From the NCBI RefSeq assembly GCF_016802725.1, contig NC_052679.1, positions 4,650,001-4,714,000 of the forward strand: a stretch of DNA of 64,000 bases, in the 5' to 3' direction. This stretch comes from Solenopsis invicta. Lineage: Eukaryota > Arthropoda > Insecta > Hymenoptera > Formicidae. Position 1 is the stretch's first letter. Every line of letters begins with the position of its first letter. Below, in pieces: positions 24,127 to 38,010 of this stretch. The position numbers and the translations under genes are program-made. The notes under the pieces are model-generated. The model was not told the origin of the DNA, did no database searches, and worked only from the letters and a program-made list of their open reading frames with translations.

Positions 24127-26257
24127 GTCATATTCATGGTCATAACTGTTCAAGTTCGACAATGCTTCGAAGTTATCTATCAGAATATGTAAAGCTGTTT
24201 GAGAGTTTCAGCCATTGATAATTCCAAGATTAAACTACAAGGTGTATACAGATCAGTTCCGAAGCAATGTCTTACATGGTTAACTTCGAGGGGAAATACA
24301 TTTATGACCGCTCGTGTATCTCGTTTCGTATGATTTGACTTTTGACATAGATACATTCCTTTATATATCTTTGTTTTAACTGTACGCTTATTTTTTTTTT
24401 TCAAGCGACCGTATCTCTTATCAAAACCTTCAGTGTATTGTATCCCAACGGCATCAACTGCGTAACGAAAATACATGCCAAATCCTACAGCCATCATTCC
24501 TTTCGATCGAGGAAAGCATGCGTTCTCCCGCTTTTCGTATTGGCGGAGGTATCGTAAAGCTTCGTCGTGTCTAAGCAAATTTTACGGCGGGATTTCGCGT
24601 GTTCGCGTTATGGCGCGAGATTGTGAACAACGATCGTGTGAAGTAAACCGAAGAGACGGCGAAATATATCTATATTGGATGTTCGATGTTTCGTTTTACT
24701 TTTTTTGGTAGCAATAGATTGGCATACCATTTTATTTAACTAAACTAAATATTTCATCCAGTTATTGATATTAACGAATGCGAATTGATCGATGTATACA
24801 CGTATTAACGAGAAAATTCATGATAGCAAGTTTTAATATTTAATGAAGGATAGAAAAATATGCATGGCTTGTTTATTAAAAGTTGGGCAATATTTCAACG
24901 GTTGCAAAATATTCGATCTCTAAATAAATTTCCACTAAATATATCGTTATTTTTCCTATCGCGTTAAATGATGACTCTTCGCGCTCGAGTGCATATTCCA
25001 ATATTTTTATGAGCAGTAACAAAAAAATCATCGCTATGCAAATACAGAGAGAAAGAGTTTGGGGGAGGGGAAGGGGAGAAGGGTAGAGTGAGTAGCGCGA
25101 TGAACAAAATAACGCATACGCTCGATAAATCTTTTATTACGATGTACAATTTATCGTTCGGGCTTTTCCGTCTTGCGATTTATAGCAGGAATTTATCGCA
25201 GAGATTCGAGCTGTCCCCGAAAATCGCTGCGATTTCAGGGGAGGTCAATTCGGAGGGCTCGTCGCTGTAAGCCTCTTAATTTCGCCCGGAAACAATCGAA
25301 AACCACCAACCGCCATCGAAACGTCGAACTCAATCATTTTCCTCGCCCCATCTCCGACGCAATAAAACCACCGCGGGAGATGAGTCGCTCGCGGGGGATG
25401 GGAGGACGAACTTGCAATAGTCGTGCCTTTAATTGCTGGCGACATTTAATTTTTGCATTACTTTGAGTCGTAAATTATTGACCGATGAAATAAAAAGAAG
25501 AAATTTATTTGATTCTGCACGATTGACAAAATCTTAAATGACTATGAATTGAAATGCTTAACGAACCTGATACGCCCTTCACTCTTGTGCTTTTAAATCT
25601 TCAATTTTCTGTATCGCTGTTATCGACTGCGATAATTCAATCGCTGTCTAGTTTTGGCGCGAGGGAGGAAAAAAATCTCTTCAATTAGAGTCTAATGACG
25701 CGGAGAGATCGACATTTCGGCAGCGTCGAAATACATTGCCGCTCGAATGCGCGTAGCTGGAGAACGAACGCTTCGATAGAACTCGCAGCGTGTACATTCC
25801 AAATTTGATCGCCGAAAGTGGACCATTATTGGTATTGCAACCGCGCGTTTCAATATTGTGCCGCCGCGATTAAATGTTTAACATCAAACGGCAAATAAAA
25901 TATTGAACGTCGTACCGTCTGATCGAATAAAAATATTCCGTCGCTTTCCCTTAGAAATGTATATTTCCGACGTGCAAATAGCGCGCCATGTTAATAAATA
26001 AACAAACGCAAAATACAGAGCCCGGGATATAATCCTCTGGCGGATTGTGAAGCTAATCAAAAATTAATTTACACCCATTACGCGGCCCTGATTATTACAT
26101 CATATGATTTTCAAATGACAGTTATCGCGAGTTCGTCAAACATGAGCCAGTAATTACTCCATTTACGATTAATGCTAAAACGGTGATTACAAAATTAAGC
26201 TTAACGTATTTCTCTTCGTAAGAAATCGTATTCATCTTCCCTGATTTCCCATTCATG

Positions 26258-26489
26258 CACGGAAAGAACAATTTTGCTTAAACATAGATCTGAAAATAAT
26301 TATGTTGAACCATTAAAAGTTTATATTGAACATGTAAGCTGGTTGCTAGAATGTCAAAACTGTTTGCAGCAGCATTACCATGCTTGACTGTCCTACATAA
26401 TTATTCTCATGATCCAAGATAAAATGATTTTCTGATCTGTCTGATCGAGCTAAATTTTTTAATGTTGCGGTAAAATTGTTCTTTCCGTG
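26258..26489 (-). mobile_element. hairpin MITE family A, copy 5 (best-preserved ends)
   Basis: The termini are nearly perfect: CACGGAAAGAACAATTTTGC at the left, and the same sequence inverted (TTGTTCTTTCCGTG) at the right. The centre CTGGTTGCTAGAATGTCAAA is in reverse orientation. Long arms carry AGATCTGAAAATAATTATG and CATAATTATTCTCATGATCC. This 232-bp copy is the best guide to the family consensus. Confidence 0.85.
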
Positions 26490-29400
26490 TGAGGATCGAA
26501 TTAAAACGTCCGTTGTGCTCACTGCAAGTATAAGCGAACGCAGAGTTATTAATAATTAACTGAATTGTTCCTTCCCTCGTCTTTCTCGAAATCAATTGTA
26601 AACCGCAATACTTTCCTCCTGAACGCGCCGCACCGCAGGGGTGATTCGCACCCCCGCAGAACGACAATCGGACACGACGGGTATGATGTGGTGGGGCTGC
26701 GTGCTGCGTGGGTGTATTTAATGACATAAAGAGCAACGTTCCGCACGTGCTTTAATATCCGTCGCCATTCCGTCCGAGAGGACGATCGCCCCTCGTATTA
26801 CTGCAGTCCGCCTAAAATCCGCCCATTCCCCCCCACGCCCCTCGACGGCGGAAGTTGCACGGTAAAGCCTCCGTCAACCCTTCCCGGTCGCGTGGCGGCG
26901 ACGGCCCCCTCCGGGTGGCGAATTGTTTTTGATATTCGAAACGGAACGAATCCCGGCACGTCGCGCTTCGCCAAGCGCGCAGCGCGAAACGAGCTCGAGC
27001 GATTCACCCCTTTTTCCCGTCCCTCCCCGTGTCTGCTCGGTCTTTCGCGAAGTTACGCGGGGTAGATGTATCGACCACGGGATAGTGACGCTGACTGGCG
27101 AGGCCTTTCAGCACTTTATTAGAGATAGGCGATAGGAGAGAGAAAAAGGTGGAAATGTATGAAGTAGAGACTTTTGAAATGAAATAAAAAAGCGATAAAT
27201 TGAGCATTTTTTTGAAAATATGAGATGTGCAAATGTTCAACAGTCTACACGAATCGCAAATCAATGAGCAATTTAATTATACAATTATAAATTGATTACG
27301 AAATCAATGTAATTATAAAGAAATCTTCCTTGGATACTGTATTTTTTTTTTTTTTCAATTTGATGTAGATAATTTGCTGAGACTATAAACCTTGCTTTTG
27401 AGAGCATTCATATTTCGATTTTTCTTTTTTTCTTCTACGAATGAATTGTATGTTTTCTTTTTTTAATATACATGGAGTTGTTCTTGACCCAGTTTTTCGG
27501 CGTGCAGATAAATTGAATGATTACGGAGAACGCAGGCGTGATTCCGTCACGGAACAAAGCTGACGAGGTAGGAAATTAAAAAAAATTTGCACGGGAAAAG
27601 TGTGCCATCGAGAGCGACGCGGCGAAATACACTACGAAAGATTGAATCTCGCGTCGGCGTCGGTCGGCGAAGCGAGCGGCACGACGCTCGCGTAAAAGAA
27701 ATAAATGCGAAATGAAATTCTCATTTTAAAAAAATTCGTTACGCCGCACGCGGGACCGTGCGCGCGCATAGAATTAGGTGACTGTAATATTTTTCAATTT
27801 GCCTTCGTGCAATATTTACGGGCGCATAAATGAATCGCTCCCGTAAATCAATTTGTACCCCGTCGAAAAATACCGTGAGCGCTGTATTACCGTATTAAAT
27901 GATATCATTACGTCGACATTGACGTCGGCTATCATTAATTATATCTCGCCACCATTCAATCTCCCGACGAGAGAATCGAACCGGTAATTACAGAATTTCG
28001 CCGGTTTAATGAGGTTGTACGATTTTTACGCTATCGGGATTGTCGTTCTCAGTGGACGTGATTGACACACTTGGCACGGAACGTCCGTTCGGAGTACCGT
28101 AAGTTTCACGCTCTCGCATGATTTAATAATAAATTTTAATTTCAGAAAATTAAAAATCGTTTTCATTCCGGATGTTCCTCATGGCGTATAATTTTGTGTT
28201 TATTTACAAACGTATGCAAAGCGCCAAAAATAAAAGCGCTTAAATTATTAAACGTGATAAAATACTGAAAATTTTATCTATACATTCGGTTAAACGCGCT
28301 GCGTTATTAGATAATCAGACTCCAAGGGGAATTCGACATTACAAATGCACGTAGCACCGGACGCGGATAATACTATTATTGTTTGTATTATGCTACGTAA
28401 TGCACCGTAGACTCAACACATTTTGCTGCGATTGTAACGAGCAACTAGCATGCCTCACTAGGTTACTGGATTGCAATCAATCGCGGTCTGATAACGAGCG
28501 GCAGTACTCCCAGGTGCGTTTCAGGAAGCGAAGACAAATGCATCTCTCTAATGCCGCATCCTGCACCGCACTCGATTCCCTTTCCACCACCACGGTAAAG
28601 CCAAAGGGAAAATTATATATCGTTCTTTGCACCCCCCTGCTCTCTCTTTCTCTCTCTTTTCTTTATCGATGATACTTCTTGCCGCAAAAGTATATCTTCC
28701 GCAGTGCTTAGCATAAAACACAACTCACTGCACTCCAGCGTGAGCTATAAAATACTTTTGCACGTTCTCTGCGGACAACTGCGGTCCCCACGCCCACGTG
28801 TATATATTTATACCGTACGAGTTTAGCTGCTCCTTTTTAATTAGTCTAATAATTTAATTTCCGGAACGAGAGAAAATGAGAGAATAAATTAATACGTAAA
28901 ACTCGGCAGAACTTAATTTTTGAGATAGAATTTTTTTTTTATAAATTATTCAAGCAGGGATTATTCGAGCTATTTATAAAAAATCATTTGTGAGATATAG
29001 ATGACACACGGTCACGGGAATCGAATAAAAGCTTATATCCGTGGCAAGAACCTAAATTAGGTCGGCCAACGAGAATCGCACGAGGAGCATTACTCTTCCC
29101 GTTCCTATCATTCCGTCATCCTTATGCGAAGCCGCAGGATCTGCGACTAAAAGCGACGTCGTGGAATTCCATGGCAGTGGGTTAGTGGTCCGTATAACCG
29201 ATCGCGCAGTAACTCGCGTTAAGTCCCCGGCACTCTCAGGTGCGAGGTTTCGGCGAGCGAAGACAAATGTGTTCTACCCTCCCTGCGCGAACGAGTCCCT
29301 TCCCTCCCTCCTCCGTTGCGCTCGGCGTTGGAAAATTACGTGTTGCGCGTAACGAACATTAAAGCCGGTAACATTGTTCACGTGGGATTAGAGCTAAAAC

Positions 29401-29639
29401 CGCGAGACCCTCTTCTCTGCGGAGCGGAGGACATCGCTGTGGGTTTCCTCCACGTTTCCTTCTTGGGCGATTCGTTTCGCGACGGATGAACTTTTGCGAT
29501 GAATCGACTTTGAAATTTATTGCACTGACCTCCGAGAGAAGGAAGAAAAAAATTAAGGTAATTCTCCCAAATTTGCTATAAAAAAACTGATACATATCCG
29601 AGATTCTTAAATACGTATTTACTAAAAAAAAAAAACATG

Positions 29640-29867
29640 CACGGAAAAAACGAATTTGTCGAGGTGTAAAAAATTTAGCTAAATGCAGATCCGAAAATAA
29701 TTTCGTTGGACCATCAAAACAATTGTAAGGGATAATGAGTAATGCTGCAAGACATTATCTAGCGACTAACTGAGCGTCTTACATAATTATTTAGATGCAA
29801 CAAAATTATTTTCAGATCTATGTTCAGCTCAATTTCTAGATACTTTAGCAAGACTGTTCTCTCCGTG
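29640..29867 (+). mobile_element. hairpin MITE family A, copy 6
   Basis: The left end is CACGGAAAAAACGAATTTGT and the right end is GACTGTTCTCTCCGTG. The arms contain AGATCCGAAAATAATTTCG on the left and CAAAATTATTTTCAGATCT on the right. The centre is shortened but is in + orientation (TAATGCTGCAAGACATT). About 228 bp. Confidence 0.8.
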
Positions 29868-32552
29868 TGAAAATAAGTGAAGAAAAATTCTGATAAAATC
29901 GAAAATGAAATCAGGCAAAGTAGCAAAAGTAATTTATAAAGATGAGAAGAGGAAAAATGAACGAGAGAAAAGGGATATACGCGCTGTTTCATGCCGAGCG
30001 AAGGCGTGAATCATCGTAGAGCTCTTCGATAGGATTATTCCGGCTTTCACGGCGCCGGATATCATTAGAATCGCGGCAAATGACGCCTTGGTCCAGTGAT
30101 TGCGAATGCAGAGTAGGATGATTTGCATGACGTCAAACTTAATGTAAATCAATCGCATCGGATCGTCCAGATCGAATTGCGCATGTAGGTGGTCGAATGA
30201 TATCCCTTTTCTTACTCATTACACGTTGTATATAGCATGAAGGAATTGTGAAATTGTCTTGGAAATATATTAATATTCTCTCTTTTATTTTCATTGTGAA
30301 AATAATACCGTCATTAATACCTGTAAAATATGAAACACTGCTATTGAGGATAAAATTATTTTGGAGCTCCTTTGAGACGCTCTTATAAGATAATTTACGA
30401 AATCAATACTTATTGGTCTCGAAGAATACGTTTGGTTTTATTTCCCGGAGAAAATATTTTTTTCGAAGAACGGTAGCATGAAAGGAATCTCTCGTGGAAT
30501 TAAAGGGGAATGAATCACACAGATGCTATCCTTTCCTTCAGTGATACCTGAGCGGCTGTCAAAGGCATCATTAGGAAGAAAAGGGTGCTGCGATATTCTC
30601 CCCCTTAAAATCCGTGGGGATGGTAGACATTACGTATGATCGTGGGGAAACCGAATTTTCGGTAGAAATCGCATTGAAGATTCGTTCCGTCTCGAGTGGA
30701 CGTGTCCGTTCTTAAAGAATTTTTATAGCTCCCGGAAACAGGCGGAATTGCACCATTTGATATTCGAGAAGCCGCTTTTGACGATCGACTGACACAGCTA
30801 CTTTGTAGTAAGTGTACAAACGTGAATAATATATCCTCTCGATGTAGCTCTCGTCGCAAGTTTTTATTGTCGCGAGATAATGGAACTTTCAAGCTGGAAC
30901 TTTCAGCTGGAAGGCAATGCAAGGATAATCCCATCGATATTCATATCTCCAGGAGATTATCTACACACACTATTTGCCATTTTGCGCTTCAGGCAGGCGA
31001 GATCGGCTGACTAATATGCATCCCCGTTCGCGCCCACGCTCGCACGTATCACGTCGCATTAATTACGCGCGTTATTCGCGCCCGACACCTCGGATCGCGG
31101 ATAAGGAACTTTTCATCGAACCTCTGGAGGCAGAGCACGTGGGCGTCGGTGGGCGTCCCTCGATAATAAATGTAATCCGAGGAAGGAAAAGGCGGTGCGC
31201 GGTGAGGGATCCTCTCCTCGCCTTTCTTTTTTGCTTTTTCTTTCGTCAAGGCGAGTCCTCTCGCCTGGATTCCTTACGCACGAATCCTCTTTGGCATCCT
31301 CGCGACATCCGAGAAGCCGCCAAAGGGATCATTAAGGACGACGAAGAGGGACTTGATCCGCCACTCTCCCGGCTGCACCGTACTCCCTTCTTAACCCTGC
31401 GGCCAGAATTAAGGTGCCACTCCCGAGGCGCATAAAATTCGGGATCGGCTCTAAGAACATTCCTCAATTACATACAGTCTTTATCGGAATTATCGTCACT
31501 CTCGAGATAATATATTGCAGAATAATCGAAGAGAAACGATAAGGAACTTTCTTTAAACTTCTTGAAATTCTTACAATTTTTTAAAGACGAATTTTCTTAT
31601 CGAAAATTGCCAGAGTGCAAAATTTGGTCAATTTCTTTTCGCAATTTTTTTCTTTAATTTCGATTGAATTTTATTTCGTCCTTTAAGTTGATATTTATTA
31701 TTTATTTATAAAATGTCGAGGAAAAGCTTTTTTCTTGACAAATGTAAAAATTGCGGCAGTCTGTGAAGCTTTAGAATACTAGAGGAGTAATCTATGAACC
31801 CGAGGGAAACACCTTTCACCTCCATCCGGAAGAGGACGAGACCGTGCCGATATCATCTCCCACCTTCCTGCTTTTTTCTCTTGCTTCCCTGCCTCCGGAT
31901 TTTCATTCTACGACGGATCCCGGCGATAAAACGCGCGCCGAAATCGGCACGTTCGGCCAGAAATTGGAAGGTTCCTCCATTCTGTCGGGCTTCGACACGA
32001 TGTAGGATTTACCGTCCGAAGGGAATAAAGATCGCGCCAAAAGTCCTCGTTTCGACTCGCTCTGTACGGCAGCTCGTTACACATTCGTCGTCCTGCGTAA
32101 GGAGAAATTTCACTCGAAATTTTTTCAGATAACAGTACTCTGAGCGAATTAAAAATTTGATAGATCTCATTGTTGATCTTCTGCGTGTACATAAAAATCT
32201 AATTACTTTGGTAACTGTAATCATAGCGCGCTATCTTCAATTACTAAAAAAAAAAACTATTTCAAGTACCACGAGATGCGGTCCAATATTTTTATTACGG
32301 TAGCGATTTTATCTTTAAGTCTGAAATGTGATAAGAAATAGTCGTTCTTTTAGGAGGAATTTAGCGAGCGCCGTCGATCGTAACAGGAAAGTTGCCGATG
32401 ATTCACGTTAAGCACCGAGCTAACTCGAGTTATCCACTTACGCATGAATTAGGCGGGCCCACCGGGACGCGTTAAGGGAAAACCGCGTCGAGAAACCGCA
32501 CACCTTCCTAACGGGAGGGGAAAGTTCCTTCATCTCCTCATCATCGTCGGTC

Positions 32553-32559
<7 letters not shown>

Positions 32560-32603
<44 letters not shown>
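32560..32603. repeat. (GA)22 microsatellite
   Basis: Forty-four bases of uninterrupted GA. It is a likely polymorphic marker; insect GA tracts can also bind GAGA-type factors, but nothing here shows that. Confidence 0.95.
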
Positions 32604-32606
<3 letters not shown>

Positions 32607-33837
32607 CGTTGCCGGGAACTTTCGGGACTAATCGCTATCTCGCGCCATCCGGTTGTCTGCTATCACTTTCCGCCTCCTTCTCCTCTCCTTTCCCGCGTCC
32701 CGTTTCATCGAAATGACTGATTCGTTGTACGTGTACCGAACCGGACTCGTTTCCCTGCCAATTTCGTCATGGAGCTCGTCACGTTTCTGGAGAGGCCTTT
32801 TTCTCCCTTTTTCTTTCTTTTATTTCTCCTTAGGGCGCCCGAAGGTCGAGGACCTCCCCCTACGACGAAAATGCTTTCTCGGGCACGTTAACTCGGGCCT
32901 CGGTATAAAGGTTCGACAGGATTTATTCGTTCACGGGAGCAGAGCGTTAAGAGCGTTACGAAATAGATTGAAGTCAGGCTGCTGCCGTTTGATACGCATA
33001 TTAATTTAACGAGTACAAATATTCGTGCCGTTGATAAAACCATTTCGTTTCCCAAAGAGCGAGCATTTCCATGCAGAGCAGCGTCTTTAACTCGGAGCTC
33101 AAACTTTTTGTATAAGAATCATCGCCCATTTAATTTCTACGCGCGGTACATTCTTCTTTTTGAAAGAAATAATTCATGTATGAAAACGTCAAGATTCTCT
33201 CCGGAAAGAGATCGAAGTACTACCACTTCTTCGAGGAAGTAGGAGCTCGGGGCGACGTTCGAGTTCAACCGCATCGTCTCCTTGCTCCTTTTCCGCACTC
33301 CTCGAAGCGATCCTCGAGATCCGATCGATTCGAACGGGCGAGGGCGGCCGGTTGCAAGCAACTGAGCGATGCGATTGATCGAGTTACGAGGGCGACTCGG
33401 AGATCCGCGATCTCGTTTGTTGAAATCCGAAGACGGGGAACGCGGGTTCGCTTTTACGCGGAAAAATCTGTGTCATTCGTTTAACGGAGCCGCGCACCGG
33501 CATCCGGCTTTTCCACGGGATTGCTGCGCGCGATTCGATTCGTTCCGTGGGCGAATTAATTTTATCCTTCGCTTATCAAGTTGCACGCGCGCTTTAAGAC
33601 GGTTCTCTCCGGAAGAGTGCTCCCGTGAAGCTCAGCTTTCCGAGAAAGTCTGAACGTTGTTGATAGGAGAGTAGCCGCTCTCCTTATCTTCTTCTTCTTG
33701 TGTCCCTCCAATCGCATTCGAGAAAGATATTTATTCCTTGCGGATATTGAGAGTTTACTGCTTTAAATTCGAGCTAATTAAAATTTTTCCACTTGAAAGA
33801 TTAATATGATTCGTTTCCAATTTGATATTAATGATCA

Positions 33838-33869
33838 CAGCTATATAATAATAATACAGCTATATAATA
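33838..33869. repeat. short direct repeat ACAGCTATATAATAA
   Basis: Two copies of the 15-mer lie 3 bp apart in an AT-rich part of the large intron. No wider element is visible. Confidence 0.7.
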
Positions 33870-36263
33870 ACATTGATGTTTGCTAACTATTAACTAGAAA
33901 TAGTTATTTAAACTTTAATAATTTAATTATTCACATCTGTGTAATAGTACAGTACAATTATTCATCTATTTTAGATGTACAACAATTTGTTCGAAAATTA
34001 ACAAGTATTTGCTGTATTTCTAGATTATAATTTTCTCTTCCCTTCTATTGTTTTCTAGTTAAAAAAGAATAATAATTAGACAGAGAACGATTGAATTACA
34101 ATGGAAATTAATTCACAACTTTGTGGAAAGATTTTGGTATGTACATGAAGGAATTATTGCACAGCTATTTCACTAATATCAGTCGTGGATTCCTTGCATC
34201 CTCACATCGCGGGATTTCGATAGTACGCATGGCATGATACATCAGGGAATCCATTTCCGATCGTGTTGCAAAGGAACGTCACGGCCGGCCAGCATCCGTT
34301 TTATTGGTTACCACTGGTCTCGATCGCGCGCGTTCCGGCGCATTGGCTCGCCATCGGCAAAATTTGGCCGTCCAGACAGCACCGTTATGCCCGGTCTCCG
34401 CCGTTGATACGTCCGGCATGGAAATTATCGCGACTATGGCGAACCGGCATGTGCTTAACAGAGCTTAACGGAGCTTACGACCGGCCTCTTCAAAGGGCCC
34501 GATACCGCGAAAACGTATCGCTTCCACGGAAATTCTAAATCCGCATTTCGCGCACGTTGCGATTTTATGCGTTCCGACGTCGTCTGTTGATTGCAATTTT
34601 TTCATTTTTTTTTCTTTTTATTCTTTTTTTTTTATTCTATTTACGATCGGAAACAAAGTAACTTTGTCAAAGAATAAGATGGTGATATATTCACCTTGCC
34701 AAAGAAACTTCTACGAACTAATGAGAATTTCAAGTTGATAATAGAGCTGTATGTATTTAATTAATTCATTACCAAAAATAAATTATTATTTATAGTTTTG
34801 TTACACTTATTACGCTTATAAAAAATGTCTTTAATTCCAAAATTATCGATTATGTATAATTATAATAATTATAAAATCTTTGCGATCTCTTTTGAGCTTC
34901 AAGTATAACGACTATAAATACATATGTTATTAAGTTAAATAGAAAATGATGCTCGAGGAAGAAACATGTGCAATTATCGGCTTTATGAAATGTAATCAAT
35001 GACACAATGCGTTGTTGAGGTACACATGCATATCGATCGTGATCTCGATTGGGCTGTTGATTGCGCGAATGGCAAGGTCCCGTAACGAATCGTTACACAC
35101 ACACTGTGGACGCATGAATTCTCTCTGTCCTTCCGGCGATGGGGTAACGCATGCAAATCCCTGAACAAATGCGTAATTAACGTGTTCTAAACTATCGCGA
35201 ACCAGTTACAACAAAGCGCGTGTCATCAGAGAGGAGACAAGAGAAGAGAAAAGCACAGGTGTAATAATACGTAGAATAAGATTTATATTCCTAATAAAGT
35301 TCTGCATCTAAATTCGAATCTTCTGAATTAAAAAAAAAAAAAAAAAAATTAGCTTTTAAGGAAATGTAAGCTGACGTTTAAAATAATCAATCATTTCCGC
35401 AATAAATTTAAGTGAAAATTAGTGATGTATAGCGTGTGATGTCGGCAACTACTATCGAGAATGGTTAGAGAAAGATGGAAAGCAGAGAATACGATTGAGA
35501 AGTATCAGAACATAACGAGAGAAAGGGGAAAGAGAGACACAAAGGGAGGGAGGGAGAGAGAGGGGGGGGGAGAGAGTTAAATCAACGAGATGATTTTCGA
35601 TTCAACCCCGACATTCCGCCACCCTTTTCCCCCGAGCATTTCTATCTGTCTCGTAGACTCATCTCCCGCTATTGTTGCCCCCCGTGGTTTATGCTAATGC
35701 CGTGCCACTGAATTTAACGTCTCGCGTGTACGTTCGTTTGCGTATCGTGCGTCAGACGCGCGGATACGCCCATGTGCGTATGAACTCTGCGGGAGTCGCT
35801 TGCAATTGAATCACGGGGGTGAATATTTGAATCAATAATATATCACGGACATTATAATTGTAGCGGGACATTGTTAGACATTACTGTTATTTCAGTACTA
35901 TTGTCTAATGTACCAACCATATATTTAATGTCATTTCGTTATTAAAATAGAATGCAGGAGTGCGAAATGATTTTAAACACTTCCCCTGCTTTCTTTTTCT
36001 ACCCGTGTTTGTCTTTTAACATCTTGTTATCGTAAATTTCTCGTCTTATATACCCTTCCGCGTAGCTTTTATACATATAAAAAAAAAACTTCAAAGAGAA
36101 AGAATAAAAGAGAAAAAAAAGCACAGTTTTACCACGCTATCCCTCTCTCTTTCTCTTTCTCTAGTAAGATAATCAGTGTTCTTACAGATGCAATTTGCCA
36201 TTTTACTAACAAGCATACCTACCGAGTAGCGAAACAAAAGATATAATCTATAGAGTACGTTGC

Positions 36264-36264
<1 letters not shown>

Positions 36265-36305
<41 letters not shown>
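36265..36305. repeat. (TC)20 microsatellite
   Basis: Forty-one bases of pure TC. ORFs across it encode only alternating low-complexity peptides. Confidence 0.95.
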
Positions 36306-36308
<3 letters not shown>

Positions 36309-36929
36309 TACCCCCAAAAATATTCAATTCATAACGCGACGCGTGTTATTCGTACGCGCATACACATACATGTGTGTACGTATAACATGTACCTTCGGTA
36401 ATATAATATGTATACATGTTTCCCTGCACTCAGGTCGCGAGATCGCATTACGCGATATCGATTGCATCCGAACCGAAGGGAGCTTCCTTTTTCTGCTTCT
36501 CCCATTCAACCCTGCCGCTCGTGTCTAGTCTCTCTTTCCCCCTCGTGTCACCCTCCTTTTTCCATGTATGGTCGCATGAGCTTCGTTAACGACCACACGC
36601 TAATTAATCGGAGCATCCGTCGCCTGATCAAAATGCCAAGCGATACCTTCGCAGCAGCACGTGGATCAAAAGGGTCGGAGGAGAAGAGGGGGGAAACTCC
36701 GAAACTCATCCGGTAACGCAAGCGAGGCATCTTCGGTCCACCAGCAGCAAGATCGGCCTTCAGATACGCTGCATTCGTACGCTTGTATCCACCCCCGCGG
36801 CAGTCGATTAGAGCAACGATTGTGTGTACAAGCTCTCTGGAGAGAACGTTGTCCGAAAATCCAAGATTATCTTGAGTTTCTAACAAGGCAAGCGCTCTTG
36901 CAATCTCTTGCCATTAATATCGTTTTCTA

Positions 36930-37842
36930 ATAGAATAATATACGAGTAATCGTAATATTGCGAGAGCCCGATCAAAGTTGCATTTCAATTATTTTTTAAA
37001 ATTGGATCATTAAGTATTCATCTTTCCGGATGTTTCAACTGACATCAACGTTGGAATTAAAAAAAAAAAACCTGACCAGCAATTAAATTTTAAATGTATG
37101 TGTTGATTGACTTTAGCTATCTAAATTGAAAAATTATAATTAAATATCGAATCTCAAATAATAATTAATGTAGTTGCTAAGCAACCGATGTAAACACGAA
37201 ACATTAATTTCTCGCAGTATAACGCTTTGACGAGAAACACATTATATACGTATATTTTGGTATATTTCACCTTGTTTACGTATTGTCACAAACAATATTG
37301 TTATATATATAAATATTATTATATATATAAACGAAATACTATAAAAAAGTAAGCAAAAACTTTCTCACAATACTCGTTATATATTGATTTTATTTTTAAT
37401 AGATTTCTCTTTATTATTATATCATAATGTTATTATTTATTACGCTTCTAAATTTTTCAGAAATCTCTTAAAGTTATATCTAAAGATTTTCTAAGCGTAA
37501 AGTAATTTGGAATTTAAAAAAATTGCAAAAATTTGTGAATTTTTATGAAAATCGACAATTTATAATCAAAAACTTTTGATACACTGCTTTGCGCTCTGTT
37601 TTTTCATAATTTATTATAACAATTTTAATAACAATTCTACATTTTGAAATGATTATTCATACGTCTATGTTATTATATTGGTTTTTTTTTAATTGATTAA
37701 TAATTGAGAGATTATAGGTAATTCGTCATGTAAAACAAGTATATATATTTACAATAATTATAAAGTATCTTTGAAATGTCAGGAGTTTTTACTTTAAACA
37801 CGAATCAGAATATTGTGGTCATAAATATATCTTAAAATCCTA

Positions 37843-37914
<72 letters not shown>

Positions 37915-38010
37915 AACAGATAGTCTTCTGCTTCAGTGAGAATAAATAAAGATGATGTGAGGAACTCAAGATTAATTAGGCCTTACGTCACGTTCCACAT
38001 CACAGAAACA
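36930..38010. other. AT-rich intronic block
   Basis: About 1.1 kb of strongly AT-rich sequence with short palindromic TA runs (for example 37300-37330) and the long GT microsatellite. No ORF or splice-bounded exon is seen. Confidence 0.7.
37845..37913. repeat. (GT)34 microsatellite
   Basis: Sixty-nine bases of perfect GT are the longest simple repeat in the window. The length and lack of interruptions suggest recent expansion and high polymorphism. Confidence 0.97.

Noticed and set aside
30974..31435. 153-codon ORF on the + strand
   Set aside because: Arg/Pro-rich translation of CpG-rich intron sequence; overlapping ORFs on the opposite strand look equally plausible.
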